A stretch of DNA of 64,000 nucleotides from Paguma larvata (taxonomy: Eukaryota > Chordata > Mammalia > Carnivora > Viverridae): assembly GCA_030068075.1 (NCBI GenBank), contig CM057823.1, positions 17,022,485 to 17,086,484 on the forward strand, given 5' to 3'. A model generated the notes under the pieces. That model had not been told where the DNA came from. It made no database searches and saw only the letters and a program-made list of their open reading frames with translations. Positions 45,640 through 58,138 of the stretch are shown here, one piece after another; the stretch's first letter is position 1; every line of letters begins with the position of its first letter. Position numbers and translations under genes: made by a program.

Positions 45640-48600
45640 CCCATTTATATAAAAATACATAAATCTATTTATGTGAGTATATAAAACTCTACTTGTAAAG
45701 GAATAGTAAATGATCTGGAAAGATTTCATACGAGAGAAACCAAGTTATCCCTGCGATGGGGGAAGGGGTGTGGGGTGGACTGGAAACAAGGTTCAAGTAA
45801 ACTTTTCCTTTTCACTCGATTTTTTTTTCTGATTGTTTGAACCATTACCAAAAAAAGGCTAAACAGAAACAGAAAGACAATGTATTTTAGTATTATTTTT
45901 CAGTTTGAGGTTGTTTTCTCAAGCTCAGGTTCTCAAAGCTTCATTTCCTTTGTAGTTAGTCTCAAAACAACCACAACATATTTGATATTTTGCACGGTTT
46001 TGGAGAAGAAGTTTATCCCACAAAATATCAAATGATCTTGAACTAAAATTCCAGACTATGTTCTTCCATGTGACATCGAGTAAACAGCCTCTAATGATTT
46101 CTTGCTAAGGCAAGCTATTAACATTCATGGAGAGTCTATTACTGGACTTGATTACCTTGTGTATCAAAGTGACAGATCTACAGCCGCTATGACGGTATTT
46201 CAGCTCACGAGCACCCATGGCCAATTAATCCCTTATGAATCGGACCAGAGTTAGCCAGCTGTGACAGCTTTGGAAGTGTGTGGGCTCTCCTTGATAAAGG
46301 ACACCACAGTATTTAAACTCGAATTAGGGAGTATCTGCAAAGTGGCTGTAACACAACTGCTGCAGGGCTACTCCATTAGGAAAGGTTAGCATCTAGAAAG
46401 TGGCCCAGGTCCCTGGATCAAAAGAATAAAGCAGTCATTAAGACTTGACTCTGAGACAAATCTCCTTTTTATTTAAGACCTTGTAATTATAAACATTTTT
46501 CTAAGAAAATCATTAGCGTTGGAGTAATGTTATAAAGTTAACAACAGAGTCTTATATTCTGATTGCATAGAGCATCTAAGTTAACTTCTCTCTCTCCCTC
46601 TCTCTCTCCCTCCATCTCTCTCTCTCTCTTTCTCTCAATGGGGAGCTTTTCAGAGTTTTGTGTTTCAGGATGCAAATGATTTATTTTTAGACCCCCAAAG
46701 AATGACATTACTTGTTGCCTTTGACTTTCACCAAATAACCAAAGCACAATAGGAATAAGGCAATCCCTGCATATTCGTGAATCCCAGTAAGTAAATACAG
46801 GAAAACATTACAGACAATTATCTGATAAGTAATTCCTGAACACTGTCAGTTAACAATATGATAGAAAAGATCTGGGGTCTGATGAAGACTTGTGGAAATT
46901 TAAATTATTGTCAATAAAAATCACAAAAGAATATCTGTCCTTTTTTAAAAACTAGTTTGGAGAAGACATGGATCTTTAAAATCATTTGCCTGCTTTAATA
47001 AGAAATATACTAGAATATAACAAAAAACTTTATGCCTGTATTTTATAACCAAAGAATGACATGTAACCCTCATGTGACCTTTGTAATGTGCAGGTGACAA
47101 CTTAACTTTTACAGTTTAAACTGAAGCATTAAAAATTTACTTCTGGGACTAATTCACATTTCAATGAAAGCTTCGCAATTCTTCCTATATTTTGTGGGAA
47201 TACTGGATAGCAGACTCGGTGTATATCCTCTTAGAAACACATCCAACTAACAGTTACTGAGCACACTGCCTTATAGAACTCATCTCCAATGTTGCAGTAT
47301 TTGGCTTTACACTAAGAAAGCCATATCCGCTGTTCATTTGAAATTCAAATTTAACTGAAGGCCATGTTTTCTTATTTGCTATTTCTGGCAACACAAATCA
47401 TCTTAGTTAATTCAAAAAAAGCCTAGAAATTCAGGGTCTACATGAAGGAAGCTGAGTTCGAAATTTTTCTTAAACTTTTAGATGTCAAATGTAGGTCAGA
47501 AAAGGTAGGGGGGGGATGGTTAAGATAAGTTGCAAGAAGATCCAATCATTAATATAAAGCTATTATTTTCACAGAGTAATGTCCTAATCATCAATTTTTA
47601 TCCATTTATGTAATTAGTATAATTAAAGATAATTATTCTGTCACAGTGCTTTCATGGTCTTCATTAATTCAAATATATAATTACATGAATTTTGGTCAGC
47701 GAGAAAAGGGGGATTTAAGAATTCATACACATACACAAAAATCACTCTAACAAAGCAAATTTCTGAAAAGTATGCATGTGAGGGACTTCTATATCAAAAA
47801 CGCTACCAGTTGAGAAATTGTATGGATACTGACAATAATGCTGACCTGCTGACTAAAGACACTTAAATATCTACTAAACTCTAGAAAACAAACTTTATTT
47901 TGTTGGAGAAGAAAAAACCCAGTTCTTTCAAAACCTCACAGAATGCTATTATGTCCTGCTTTGATCTTCCTATAAACTGTAACTCATGAATGCATTGTAG
48001 ATGTTTCTAATCAAGACACACTTAGAACTCCCTAGGGCTAGAATATCCATCAGCAGGTTGCCCGGAAGAAACCACCTTTCCAGCTGCGTAGAGCCAGAAC
48101 TGCACCCACTTCCCTAACCTGTGAGAGGAGGTTCGTGCCAGCATATTTTTCAGTAGACTGAACTACATAATGGAAAAGTGCTTCTCAGGTGAAAGCTGAT
48201 AATATGGGTGAATGCCAAATAGATGTGGATGTCATACTAACATGAAATTCTGAAAGTCATTTTCAGCATGGAGGAGTTCTATCTATTTATGGTAGAAACT
48301 GCATAGATATATTTATATACTGAATATTGGATTCATTTGATTACTGAAAACATCTGGTATTAAATTCTGACACTGAAATTGATTAACTATGGAATACTGA
48401 GTCATAAATATATCTCCAAGAACCTCATTTTCCTCATATGTAAGTTAGACATTTTATGACCAAGCCCATCATATATGTGATCTAAATATGTCATTCTCCC
48501 CTTTATGCAATATACACAAGTAACCAGATTTAGTGATAGTTCATTATCAAGCCACGAAAAACTAGTAAGATAGAGTGAAGGATATTGAAAGATAATTCTC

Positions 48601-48680
48601 TATGGATGTCTCACATTTCTGCTCATTTTGAGAACAAAGACACTGATGTCCTCTGTTCAGTATTAAGTATTCAAGGACAT
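45640..48680. other. About 3 kb with few repeats; possible conserved non-coding DNA
   Basis: I recognise no SINE, LINE or LTR here except a (CT)n tract at 46588-46637. The sequence is high-complexity with many TAATTA-type words (47560-47700). G9 near 47509. No open frame looks coding. Confidence 0.45.
46588..46637. repeat. (CT)n-rich tract
   Basis: Nearly pure pyrimidine, CT units with CCC and TTT interruptions. Confidence 0.93.
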
Positions 48681-48689
48681 ATGTATAGC

Positions 48690-49025
48690 TAACAAGCCTT
48701 GGAAGACAGAGATAGTGTCACCCTCCGGGCAGGATTTTTTGCTGTCTAGTATAATAATAATTTCCCTCTGCGGGGAATCTTTTATAAAAGACTGCAATCT
48801 CTTACAAAGGATCCCAAGCTTGAGAGTCTTCAACTGTGATGCAAATCCATGGTGTATGCAGGGCCCTCCAGGACCCCCTCCCATATTTCCCCTGCAAATT
48901 TGGGAAACACAAGGAACAAATGTGGACATGATGGTTACATGAAGGTCATACTTCTTGCTGTATGTGAGGAATAAAGCACCTTACGTCTGACCCAAGAGGC
49001 TTGATCTTCTGCCAACATGTATGAA
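48690..49025 (+). mobile_element. Possible LTR
   Basis: 'gtatgtgaggaataaagcaccttacgtctgacccaagaggcttgatcttctgcca' resembles the R-U5 end of LTRs of the kind 'gtaataaacttgtctttgacccaagagg'. The upstream part (TATAAAAG near 48781-48788) may be U3. Ends and family unknown. Confidence 0.35.
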
Positions 49026-49319
49026 ACTAGGGCAGGCTAATACTTCAGCTTGCGAGAAGGTAGAAATCTCAGACTTTTCACAATTTTTGGCAGGGCATTA
49101 ATCATGACACCTTTAATATAGTTCAGGAAATACTGTGAGAGCTTGTCAATGTATTTGAAGGTATGTTAGATCCTAACACAAATAGTATTTTTCCTAATTA
49201 GGGTAAATAATTTAAGACAGAATCCTCTTTAGAGTTGGCCGTGCATTTTTTTTTCTTTGGGTCAATACCACATAACCTAAAAAGCTCCACTCCCCATCCA
49301 CCTAAGCTCTAAAACATAT
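49026..49319. other. DNA without recognised feature
   Basis: No repeat or exon recognised. Confidence 0.4.
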
Positions 49320-49485
49320 CTATTGAACCTCCAAGTATCTTATTTGTAAGTAAGTTTTATTCAACGTACTAGAGAGTACACTCCAAGACAGAAGGTGTTT
49401 TATCTGCTCTCCTCCTTCCTCTATGCCCAGCTGGAGCAGTGCTAGGAACAAAGTAGAAACATTCAGAATATTTGCTGATAGACTG
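49320..49485 (+). mobile_element. L2 3' tail
   Basis: 'tagagagtacactccaagacagaaggtgtttt', 'ctatgcccagctggagcagtgctaggaacaaagtagaaa' and 'cagaatatttgctgat' follow the order of the L2 3' end. Confidence 0.65.
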
Positions 49486-49682
49486 CTATGAGTCAATATA
49501 GTACTACATCACAAACTGATCTCTGATTTAAACTGTACAGAAAAATAAAATATTTTGTCTCTTTTATCTTTCCAAACCAATGATATAATAATGTTTTGAT
49601 TCAGATTACACCTAAGAGTGCATATTCAAAAATAAGTACTTTGAACTAATTACCTAATTATAAAATAAATGTACCTTCACAT

Positions 49683-49699
49683 TAAAAAAAAAAAAAAAC
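49683..49699. repeat. poly(A) run
   Basis: About 15 A between AT-rich flanks. Confidence 0.9.
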
Positions 49700-49764
49700 A
49701 GAAGATTTTACAACATATTAACCAGACAATAATAAAATCTCTCAGAGGAAGGCAGTATAAAATG

Positions 49765-49985
49765 AGACGTAAAGAGTATAGGATCACGTAAGTGTTTGCT
49801 ACTTGATAGCAATGTTCTTAGCAAGTCATTTAACTTCAATGAGCCTCAGTTTCCTCATACATAAAATTAATATAATTATTCCCAACTTATAGGTCTGCTG
49901 TGAGGTAAATGACTGAATTTATGCAAGGTAATTAGCACAGCGCCTGGTACACAGTAAGTGCTGAATGGGTAAGAAGGTCTGTTAC
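49765..49985 (+). mobile_element. MIR
   Basis: 'tagcaagtcatttaacttcaatgagcctcagtttcctcat', 'ctgctgtgaggtaaatgactgaa', GCACAGCGCCTGGTACACAG and TAAGTGCTGAATGGG match MIR in sense from the core to near its end. Confidence 0.92.
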
Positions 49986-50229
49986 ACAAAATCTCTGAGA
50001 TCTATCTTCATCTAATACAACTAAAATCAGGCTCCATTAACTCACTGTCAATAAATTCAAAGCAAATCGGAAACATTAAAAAAATGTGCAGGGATTTCCT
50101 ACCCTATGATTTACTGAATTCTGTGTTCTCTCTGTCTTCTAAAGTTCATCATGCTTATTTACTGGATAAATAGATGTTCAGTTTACTTTGACCCTTTTAT
50201 GCATAACAAACTATATGAATAAATTATGG

Positions 50230-50410
50230 GGTTTGGAGGTAGCTAATTTTAAGTTTAAATTTCATCTTTGCCATTATTAGCTGTTCGACCTTACAAAATT
50301 TGCAGAACCTCTCTGATCATCAGTATCCTCATTTATAAAGCAGGACTAATACCATCTAACTTACAGTTTAGTATATATTAAATAAAATCATATATCTCTA
50401 ACACAGTAAG
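50230..50410 (+). mobile_element. MIR
   Basis: 'catctttgccattattagctgttcgacctta', 'gaacctctctgatcatcagtatcctcatttataaagcagg' and 'taatacc' follow the MIR core in sense. Diverged. Confidence 0.8.
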
Positions 50411-51900
50411 TTAAAAATAATAATCATAATTATTAGTTTAAAAAATTATTTAAGTTAGTTGCTAATATTTCCTAAGTTCTTCAAAATGTGGTATGTAGGT
50501 TTGGTTTCTTTCTACAGTCAGATAATGATTAAAGTTGTCTCCGAGTTTGTTCACCAGTCAAGTTCTCAGGAAAATCTTGGATTTCAGCCTTCCAGCAGCA
50601 TCTTATGCAGTACTGCATGTGCGGTACTGTTCACTTCAGCCCAACTGTGAATGAAAAAACAGCTCCTGTCTTTGTGATCTAAGGATGTCAACAAAGACCA
50701 TTTCCAGGATCACCGAAACCAGCCACAGAGCCCCCAGATTCCTGACATCTGTTCAGTTACAAGCATAATTGAATCCATTGTCTCTTCTTCCTCATAAACT
50801 TCAACTCTACACCCTGTAATTCTTTTTTCTCAGAAGCTCTCTTTCATCCAGATAGTAAGCTTCAGATGTTCTTAGCTCTATAGATATCTGTAGAGGAAAC
50901 ATTGTGTTGCAGGCCCAAATATCTTTTAAGAAAAATCCCAACTCCAGTTAATATTTGTTCACCAAGTATATTAAACACACACACACACAAAACAAAACAT
51001 TGGTGAGTTCCTGAGGTGTACTAATACACACAGCAGGTATAAAGAAAACCCAGTGATGACCTAATATGTACCCACAATGGGTAAGAATTAAATCACGAAA
51101 GGAAAGAATTACCTGTTAGTCTATATAACCTTAGTTCTATGTAGCCTTTGCAAAGAAGTCTTTATACTGCAACTATTTTATGAATTATAAATGAGTAAAC
51201 ACAGAGATAGGTGGGAACTCTGGGTTTCACTATGAGACGCACATGCGCACACACACGCACATCACGGGAAAGATGAAGAAGCCTGAGATGGTGAGTTGAG
51301 TTGCAGTAATCAGCATGATGCACAATCATTTACATCCAGCTCAAGAGTTCTTTCAAGTTAACTTCACCTTGGAACATATCCATCCTAGAGTCATTCATTA
51401 AAGAGTCATGAAGAAATGACCCCAAGTAGCAATGAGTGTATCTAGTGCCCAGATGCTACTTTCTAAACACTATTCCCTATCAGGTTGCCTTGGAAAATGG
51501 TTAATTCCAGGTCTGTAGAGGCAAAGTATAAGAACAACACTTTGGTCAGAAAGCAAATAAATGCTTAAATACTAATGGGAATATATTAAAAAGCACATTA
51601 GAGCCACTCTGAAGGGTAACTCCTAGTCAAACTTGAGATTTGGAAGGAAAAAGAGCACTTCTTCAAAGAAAAATGTCAGATATCAAACACAGAGGTAATA
51701 ACTGGACTCAAGAAAAAATATATATATATATACCAATGGCTTACTGGAAAACAAGATTACTACATAAACTCAAAGCGTCACCCAATAAATTACTTAATTA
51801 CAGATGGAAATGCATATTCTTAAAATGAAGAAATCTAATGGTTAACACATTAACCAAACACACAGTCTCGTAAAATTAATGGAATAAACAGCCATAACGC
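50411..51900. other. DNA without recognised gene
   Basis: About 1.5 kb with a short CA run (50979-50990) and an AT run (51718-51732). The 62- and 63-codon frames show no family features. Confidence 0.45.
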
Positions 51901-52455
51901 CTCCTGACGTGATATAAAAGCCAGAAAGCGGCGAAGCAGTATTCTTGCCAACATGAATCTAAAATGAATCTATCTGTGAAGAAACCATAAGCTTCATCCA
52001 AACAAGAGATATTTTACAAAGCAACTGACTTGGCCTCAACAAGTGTCTTCAGAAAGACAGATGTGATGGAAGGGAGGGGCCAGTGCTCTAGATTGAAGGA
52101 GACTAGAGACACGTAATGAAAGGAATGCTTGCCCCTTGATCAGCTCCTGGATCAAATCAACAAAAACTGAGAACAATCATAAAAAATGTAAATATGAACT
52201 AAAAAATAGATAATATTCAGACAATAATACATATTGGCAAATGATAGCCATGTTGCTGGTACATAGGAGAATAACCTTTTTTAAAGAAATATACATTAAA
52301 AGATTTAGGGATAAAGAATCATGATGCATTCAGTTTTATTTTCAAATGGCTCAAAAATTGAAAATGTGGACTATTGGTGAAAGGTGGCCTTTGTACTATT
52401 CTTTTAACTCTTTTGGAGATTTAAATTATTTTCAAAATAGGTAAAAAATGAAAAG
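51900..52455 (+). mobile_element. Old L1M 3'UTR
   Basis: 'ggagactagagacacgtaatgaaaggaatg', GATCAGCTCCTGGATCAAAT, and 'ggtggcctttgtactattcttttaactcttttggagatttaaattattttcaaaatagg' match the 3'UTR of older mammalian L1 (L1ME/L1MC-like), ending in A-rich sequence. Which subfamily I cannot say. Confidence 0.75.
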
Positions 52456-55220
52456 AATGTGTAAAATGCCTAGCAAATTGAGAGTTAAATACCAAGTACC
52501 AAGAGTTCACCTCTGGGTTGTTGCTCTGGGTCTCACACTTTCTGACAAGTTCCAGTGATTCAGCCTTCCCTAAAACCCAAGGAAATGACGTCCCTAATTT
52601 ATTTTAGAAACCCAGAGTTGATTTCTCTATACCTCACAGACTCATAAAAAAAGGGTGAAATATATGTAATAACTGTTCTTTATGACAGAAATATAAAATA
52701 TTTGCATCAAGTGATTACATTTTAAAATTTTTTGAAAGAGTAAGCCTGTCTTATATATATGAAACATTTTCTCATATGCTATAGAGATGAGGCCTATACA
52801 AACTCATAACTGGAGTCCTGAAATATAATTTAATTTTACTGCTCTGACTAAATAAATTCCTCCTTTTATCCATTCATAGACAAGTGCACACCATCTTCTG
52901 GCAATGATTTCCACAGAATGGGAAGGCAGATAAGTAGACAGGATGAATGTATTACCCCTCCATATATCCTACAGGGTAAAACGTTGTGCAACAATAAAGT
53001 ACCAGTTACACATAAAGCTATTAAGCAGGACACATAAAATTATAATTATCTAAAAGCCTCAGTAAACAAGTGAATTTTAATGGCATAACAACAGCTAATA
53101 GAAATGACAAGAGAAAGTAGGAGAAGAGAGCCGTGGTAAAGATTAGTTAACAAATGCCTTTACTCATAAATAGTTAAAATTCTGCCCATAATTTTGCCTG
53201 CAAAAAGGAAAATCAAATTAAAAATAAAAGACAAACACTAATCCTGGAGGAGATAGGATGTCAGGTACATCATCATCACTACCATATTTGCCAATTAATT
53301 ATTAGTCAACTCATATATATGATACTCATATTTTTAAAGAAGACCCATTACATAAGGAAAAATAAAAATTATTATGAGACTTACTTGTGGTATAGTTTAA
53401 AAGGGTTCTATACAATTCTGGAGAAATGCTGTAATACAAAAGAATACATTTATTTATTCATGTTTTGGGTCTTCTCCTGAATGATAAACTTGAGCTTGGG
53501 ATTGTATCTTCAAAATATTAGCCCGACATATAACCAAATCCCTGGCTTACACAAACTCAATAAAGCTGTTTAATCAGGAAAATAATAATCTATCATTAAC
53601 AAAAGAATTTAGTTAGGCTCAAACAGATTTAACATAAAAAGTTTTGCAGAGGAGCACAATAGAAAAGATAGATTTTTGAGAATTTAAGTTTTTGCAGAGG
53701 CTAAACTGCAAGTCTCCTGTGCTTAGTAACAGAAAAGTTCAGAAATGTATAAGTTCTATCATATGGTGTTTTATTTCTAAACACCTCTCTTACTCTTCTT
53801 TCATAACACTTTGAAGCTACTCTTGTCAATATGATGAAACATCTCTCCTGCCCTTGACTCTGAGTGAGCCTTTAACTTACTCTGTCCAATGGGATGATGG
53901 AACTACTATAGTCACAGTATAGGAAAAGGAATATCAACAGGCGGCCTCTGAATACCATATAGACACCTCTGCAGCCCTGAATTCTGTGCACAGCACCATG
54001 ACAAACCACTAAAAAGTCTTCAAGAACAGAGACTCTACCTAATTCGTATTTAGACTTGTCCTCACTATCAGAACAATGCTATATATGACAGAGACCCCTG
54101 GCTGCTTTTGATAAATGAAATCAGTGAACAGGAAGAAGGTAAGCAACTTAATAGTCACAGAGTCCAAATAGTGGAATCCCAATTCTACATACTACATGCA
54201 GAGTAGACTTTTGTTTTGTTTTGTTTTCATTTTTATATGATTCTAGAAAATAAGATTTTAGTCCAGTAGATGGTATACTTTATTAAGAACTAAAATCTAT
54301 ATGACAAAAAAGAACAGAGTGCATATATATGACTTTTAACTATGTCTAGCTGTGCATTATAAGGATTTGTACCATGTGTGTGACATTTCTAATTTTATAA
54401 AACCTTTTGACATTTGATCTAATGTTCTGTAAAGGAAAACACTGAATGAACAAGAGGCTGTGTTCTTCCAGTGACTGTGCCAGCCAAAATAATTTATTTA
54501 GAGACTTTATGAAACACAGTGATTTTTTTTTTTTGGACTGAGTTTTCGTGTAATGCCATATAGGATAATGAACTGAAATAGTTCTTCCTTTTCAGTTATT
54601 TACCAGAACACCAAGGAATGACTTAAGCATTACAGTGAATAGAAAGAGAAACAATATCTTTAAGAAGATTTCCCCAAACCAAAAACTGTATTTTGATTAT
54701 TTAAGGAACTTTTGTGCAAGAATGGTAATCATAACTTACAGTTAACATTGCGTAGTTTCTTGGCTGTAACCCCTTATCACCCAGCATTCCTCCCCCATCA
54801 GGATCCAGAACCAAGCTGCTGATGGTCACCATTTCCCACCAAACACTCATCCTCCTAACATCAAGAAATTCCTGAGTATGATTAACTGTTTCTGTAACAT
54901 GGCATCACAGAACACTTGGTGGGAGGAGGAGAGAGAAGGGAACAGAACTGTGCTGATCATTCACAGAACTCTCATTTGAAATGAGTCTCCACTGGTCCCG
55001 TCCTGGCCGTTGTTCGTGTGTCAGTGAGTAGATCACTGACAGAGGTCACTTAACAGATAAAACAAAGCCCAAAACTCCTCATAAATCAGATTAATACCTA
55101 GAAACTTAATTGGCAGGATGGTGGATCTTAAGTCCTGACCATTATTTTATGCACAGATTTGGATACCAGTTAAATTTTTCAACATTGTTGGACCCTCTCT
55201 GTTACAAACATGTACCATGT
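52456..55220. other. About 2.8 kb of DNA without recognised gene
   Basis: No Can-SINE or L1 seen. (GTTTT)n occurs near 54212-54230 and T11 near 54523. A block at 53790-54110 ('ccttgactctgagtgagcctttaacttactctgtccaatggg') may belong to an ancient mammal-wide repeat, family unknown. Confidence 0.45.

Positions 55221-55221
<1 letters not shown>

Positions 55222-55274
<53 letters not shown>
55222..55274. repeat. (AC)n microsatellite
   Basis: About 26 perfect AC units, the longest dinucleotide repeat in the window. Confidence 0.98.
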
Positions 55275-55275
<1 letters not shown>

Positions 55276-55924
55276 AGTCACCTGGTAGGTGGAAATAAGG
55301 CAGTAAGAAAATAATGAAGATACATCTACCAAATAAAACAAATTCCTAATAAGAAATGAAGTACAGCAGAAAAACCTTAGGGAGTAAGGGGAAAACAGAT
55401 GGAGTAAGGAAGATGACAATAGTAATGACAAAGACAATGATGTGAATAAAAAACAATGAAAATAATAATGAACATTTCTTTGTATGATATATCTCACCTA
55501 GGGAACTCTCAAGAGGCTTATCCTATGAAAAATGGGTTGGAGATAAACAATTCCTCATGTGGGAAATCTTGTCAATAATGGTAAGAAGCGGCAAGCCTTA
55601 CTGGACAGGAAGAGGAGAAGAATGAAAGAACTCTTTCTTAAAAGGTATGAAACCAACATGGGTTGTTAAGTTTGAAGCAAAAATCAACATTTATTTATTA
55701 GTGCTTAGGAAAAGAAGGAATGGCCCATTAAAACAGTTCAATAGTTTCCACTTCCTGCTGAAAAAAATGGAATTTCTTTCCATACACTGAAACTCAATTG
55801 GTAGATAGACATTAGCCACACTCAACTATCTGTGGTTTCCTAAACACGCCATGTTCCTTCATGTCTTCATGGCTTTGTATTTACACACGCTTTGCCAGGG
55901 AGGGAGCTTTCAAAAACACATAAG
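55275..55924. other. DNA without recognised gene
   Basis: The 116-codon minus-strand frame ending here reads through the AC repeat and purine-rich sequence, giving low-complexity protein, so I do not accept it. Confidence 0.5.
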
Positions 55925-56145
55925 CTAATTAGTGTGGCTATGTTCCAATAAAACATTATGTGTGGATACCAAAGTTTAAATATCACAAAATTCTATATGC
56001 CAAGAAAATACTATTTTTCTCTTTGTTTTTCTAATAATCATTTGAAAAATATAAAAACACATTCTGAGATAGCAGGCAATACAAAAACAGATTTAGGTCA
56101 TATTTGGCCGGACATTTGGTGGACTGTAGTTTCCTGATCTCTGAT
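55925..56145 (-). mobile_element. hAT-like repeat, same family as at 2.8-3.1 kb, minus strand
   Basis: 'gtgtggctatgttccaataaaacattatgtgtggataccaaagtttaaatatcacaaaattct' and 'ggtcatatttggccggacatttggtggactgtagtttcctgatctctg' are the reverse of the 'ggtcggcaaactatggcc ... ttattggaacacagcca' repeat. This copy retains the longer middle found in some members. Confidence 0.75.
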
Positions 56146-56230
56146 CTAAACAATTCTATGGCCAAGCACTCCTTTGTTTTCTTTCAGAGTTCTTTGTTTA
56201 TATTATGCCAAAGTTTATATTACTCATCTC

Positions 56231-56442
56231 TTTTTTTTTAACTTATATTTATTGTTGAGAGACAGAGAGAGACAGACCACAAGCAGAGTGAGGCAGAGAG
56301 AGAAGGAGACACAGAGTCTGAAGCAGACTCATGCTTTGAGCTGTCAACACAGAGCCTGATGAGGGGCTCAAACTCACGGACTGCAAGATCATGACCTGAG
56401 CCGAAGTCGGATGCTTAACCAACTAAGCCACCCAGGCACCTC
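56231..56442 (-). mobile_element. Can-SINE, minus strand, with 15-bp target-site duplication
   Basis: T-rich tail, 'gttgagagacagagagagacag', GTCTGAAGCAGACTCATGCT, CAAGATCATGACCTGAGCCG and AAGCCACCCAGGCACC. TATATTACTCATCTC (56216-56230) and TATATTATTCATCTC (56443-56457) differ by one base. Confidence 0.97.
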
Positions 56443-56504
56443 TATATTATTCATCTCTAAATCTACCATTTCTTACAAACCATGAACTCCTTAAAATCAT
56501 CAAC

Positions 56505-56860
56505 TACTGCAAGCATATAGTGGTTAAGAATGTAGATTCTGGAGCCAGACTCACTAGGTTGGAATTCAAGTTCCATTACCGTAATTATGAGCTCTAAACG
56601 CATTTAAGCTCTTGGTGCCTCAATTTGTTTTTCATTTGTTAAAAACAAAATGAGAGTAATAACTGTCCATATAACACAAAGATGTTTTGAAGTATGCTTA
56701 AAACAGGATGGTAACCTAAATTTATTTAAGAGTTCTAGCAAATTTGTAGTGGCAAGTGAGAACATTTTGAGAAATTATAGCATACAAACATCTATCTTCA
56801 GTTTATCTACTATAGAAAGTAATACACAATAGGTGTTCAATAAGTACTTTTCGTGTTGAA
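56505..56860 (+). mobile_element. MIR, nearly full length with a middle insertion
   Basis: TAGTGGTTAAGAATGTAGAT and TCTGGAGCCAGACTCACTAG mark the MIR start, GAGCTCTAAACGCATTTAAG and 'gtgcctcaatttg' the core, and CACAATAGGTGTTCAATAAG the end. About 80 bases between core and end are extra or strongly changed. Confidence 0.88.
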
Positions 56861-57049
56861 TGATTTTTTTTAATTTAACTATGTCCTATGATTTCTCCCA
56901 GTGGTTAGTCTATTTGTGTCTGTGTATTGGGGAGGAGGAGTAAAAGAGGTAAACTCATGTATAATTTACATAGTAAAAGTTAAATTTTGTAAAGTTTTGT
57001 TCAATATGTAGTTGGTATTTTTATGCCCTCACAATTTTTTTGCATGAGC

Positions 57050-57640
57050 ACAGCTGTCCATCAAGGCAGAGATGTCATTATTTACTTACTCTTTCAGGAA
57101 ACTTCCATTGAACGTGTATTCTATGCCTGGATGTATTGTTAGAATGAAGAATAAGACATGGCACCAGCCACCAGAAAGTCTGTTGTTCTGTGGTTGACAC
57201 AGATTCATAAACTAATGGTATCAACTATTGGTTGATTGCGTCAACAAAATGCAAAAGGTGGCTATTAAATGCAGAAGGAAATGAGCATGTGAGTGATGTA
57301 CCAAGGAAATCAAGGGAACACAGCAAAACAAAAAAAAAATTTTAAATAAATGAGATGATAATTGAATGAAGTATTACAGATAAACAGAATCTGCCAGACT
57401 GATAGAGGAGTTTTCCAAGAAGAGGAGCTGCTTTTACAGAGCACACAAATGCATTCAGTAGCATAGGTTTTTTGGACAAAAACAAAAACAAAAACAAAAA
57501 GCAAAGTGTGGGGGAGAGGTCAAGATAAAGCTGAAAAGTTAGTCTCCAATCATAGAATGTATGATATGGCATAATTAGGACTTTGAACTTTATTCTGTCG
57601 GCAAATAGAAATCATAAGGGGTTTCAGAAGGGGAACAAAT
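57050..57640. other. Possible ancient mammalian repeat, family not named
   Basis: The order 'ccattgaacgtgtattctatgcctgg', 'gagttttccaagaagaggagctg' and 'gaactttattctgtcggcaaatagaaatcataaggggttt' resembles a widespread mammal-wide repeat with 'tggattttattctgagtgcaatgggaagccattggag'. A purer (CAAAAA)n lies at 57477-57500. Not coding. Confidence 0.45.
57477..57500. repeat. (CAAAAA)n simple repeat
   Basis: Four hexamer units. Confidence 0.92.
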
Positions 57641-58030
57641 GTAAGTATCCAAGGAAAATGACTCAGTTTCCAGAACTGCCATCTCAGTGTTTCAATTTTC
57701 ATGTCACCTTGAATGTATTCACTCAATCTAAGTATCTGATTTAAATCTAATTTTTATTCACTTCTACAGAATATAATAGAATAATGACTAGTTACTGGTA
57801 TATATGATTAAAATGCTATGCCATAAAATATAATTAACAATATATTATTTAAATTTTCATTCATCAAGTTGTCTAAATACAAAGCAGTGACATCTTTCCA
57901 CAGTGACAGTCTCTTGAAAAACACAAATTTCGTATTCCAGTGCTTAGACAGATGCAGACTCTCACTGTTTCAAACCAAAGATGCATTAATGATGAATCAT
58001 TTGTATTAGAACACTAATTCTTGTATCACT
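57641..58030. other. AT-rich DNA without recognised gene
   Basis: No exon or repeat recognised. Confidence 0.45.
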
Positions 58031-58034
58031 TTTT

Positions 58035-58138
58035 TACTTACATTCTAGTTAGTTAATATATAGTATAATATTAGTTTCAGAAGTACAATTTAGTGATTCA
58101 TCACTTACCCAGCCCGGGGCTTATCACCACAAGTGCCT
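58035..58138 (-). mobile_element. Carnivoran L1 3'UTR fragment, minus strand
   Basis: CTAGTTAGTTAATATATAGT, ATTAGTTTCAGAAGTACAAT and TGATTCATCACTTACCCAGC match the reversed carnivoran L1 3'UTR ('aagttagttaacatatagtg ... tgatttcaggagtag ... attcatcacttac'). Only about 100 bases remain. Confidence 0.8.

Noticed and set aside
55147..55497. A 116-codon minus-strand frame
   Set aside because: It is driven by the AC microsatellite and pyrimidine-rich sequence on the minus strand, giving low-complexity Ser/Leu and Val/Cys repeats.
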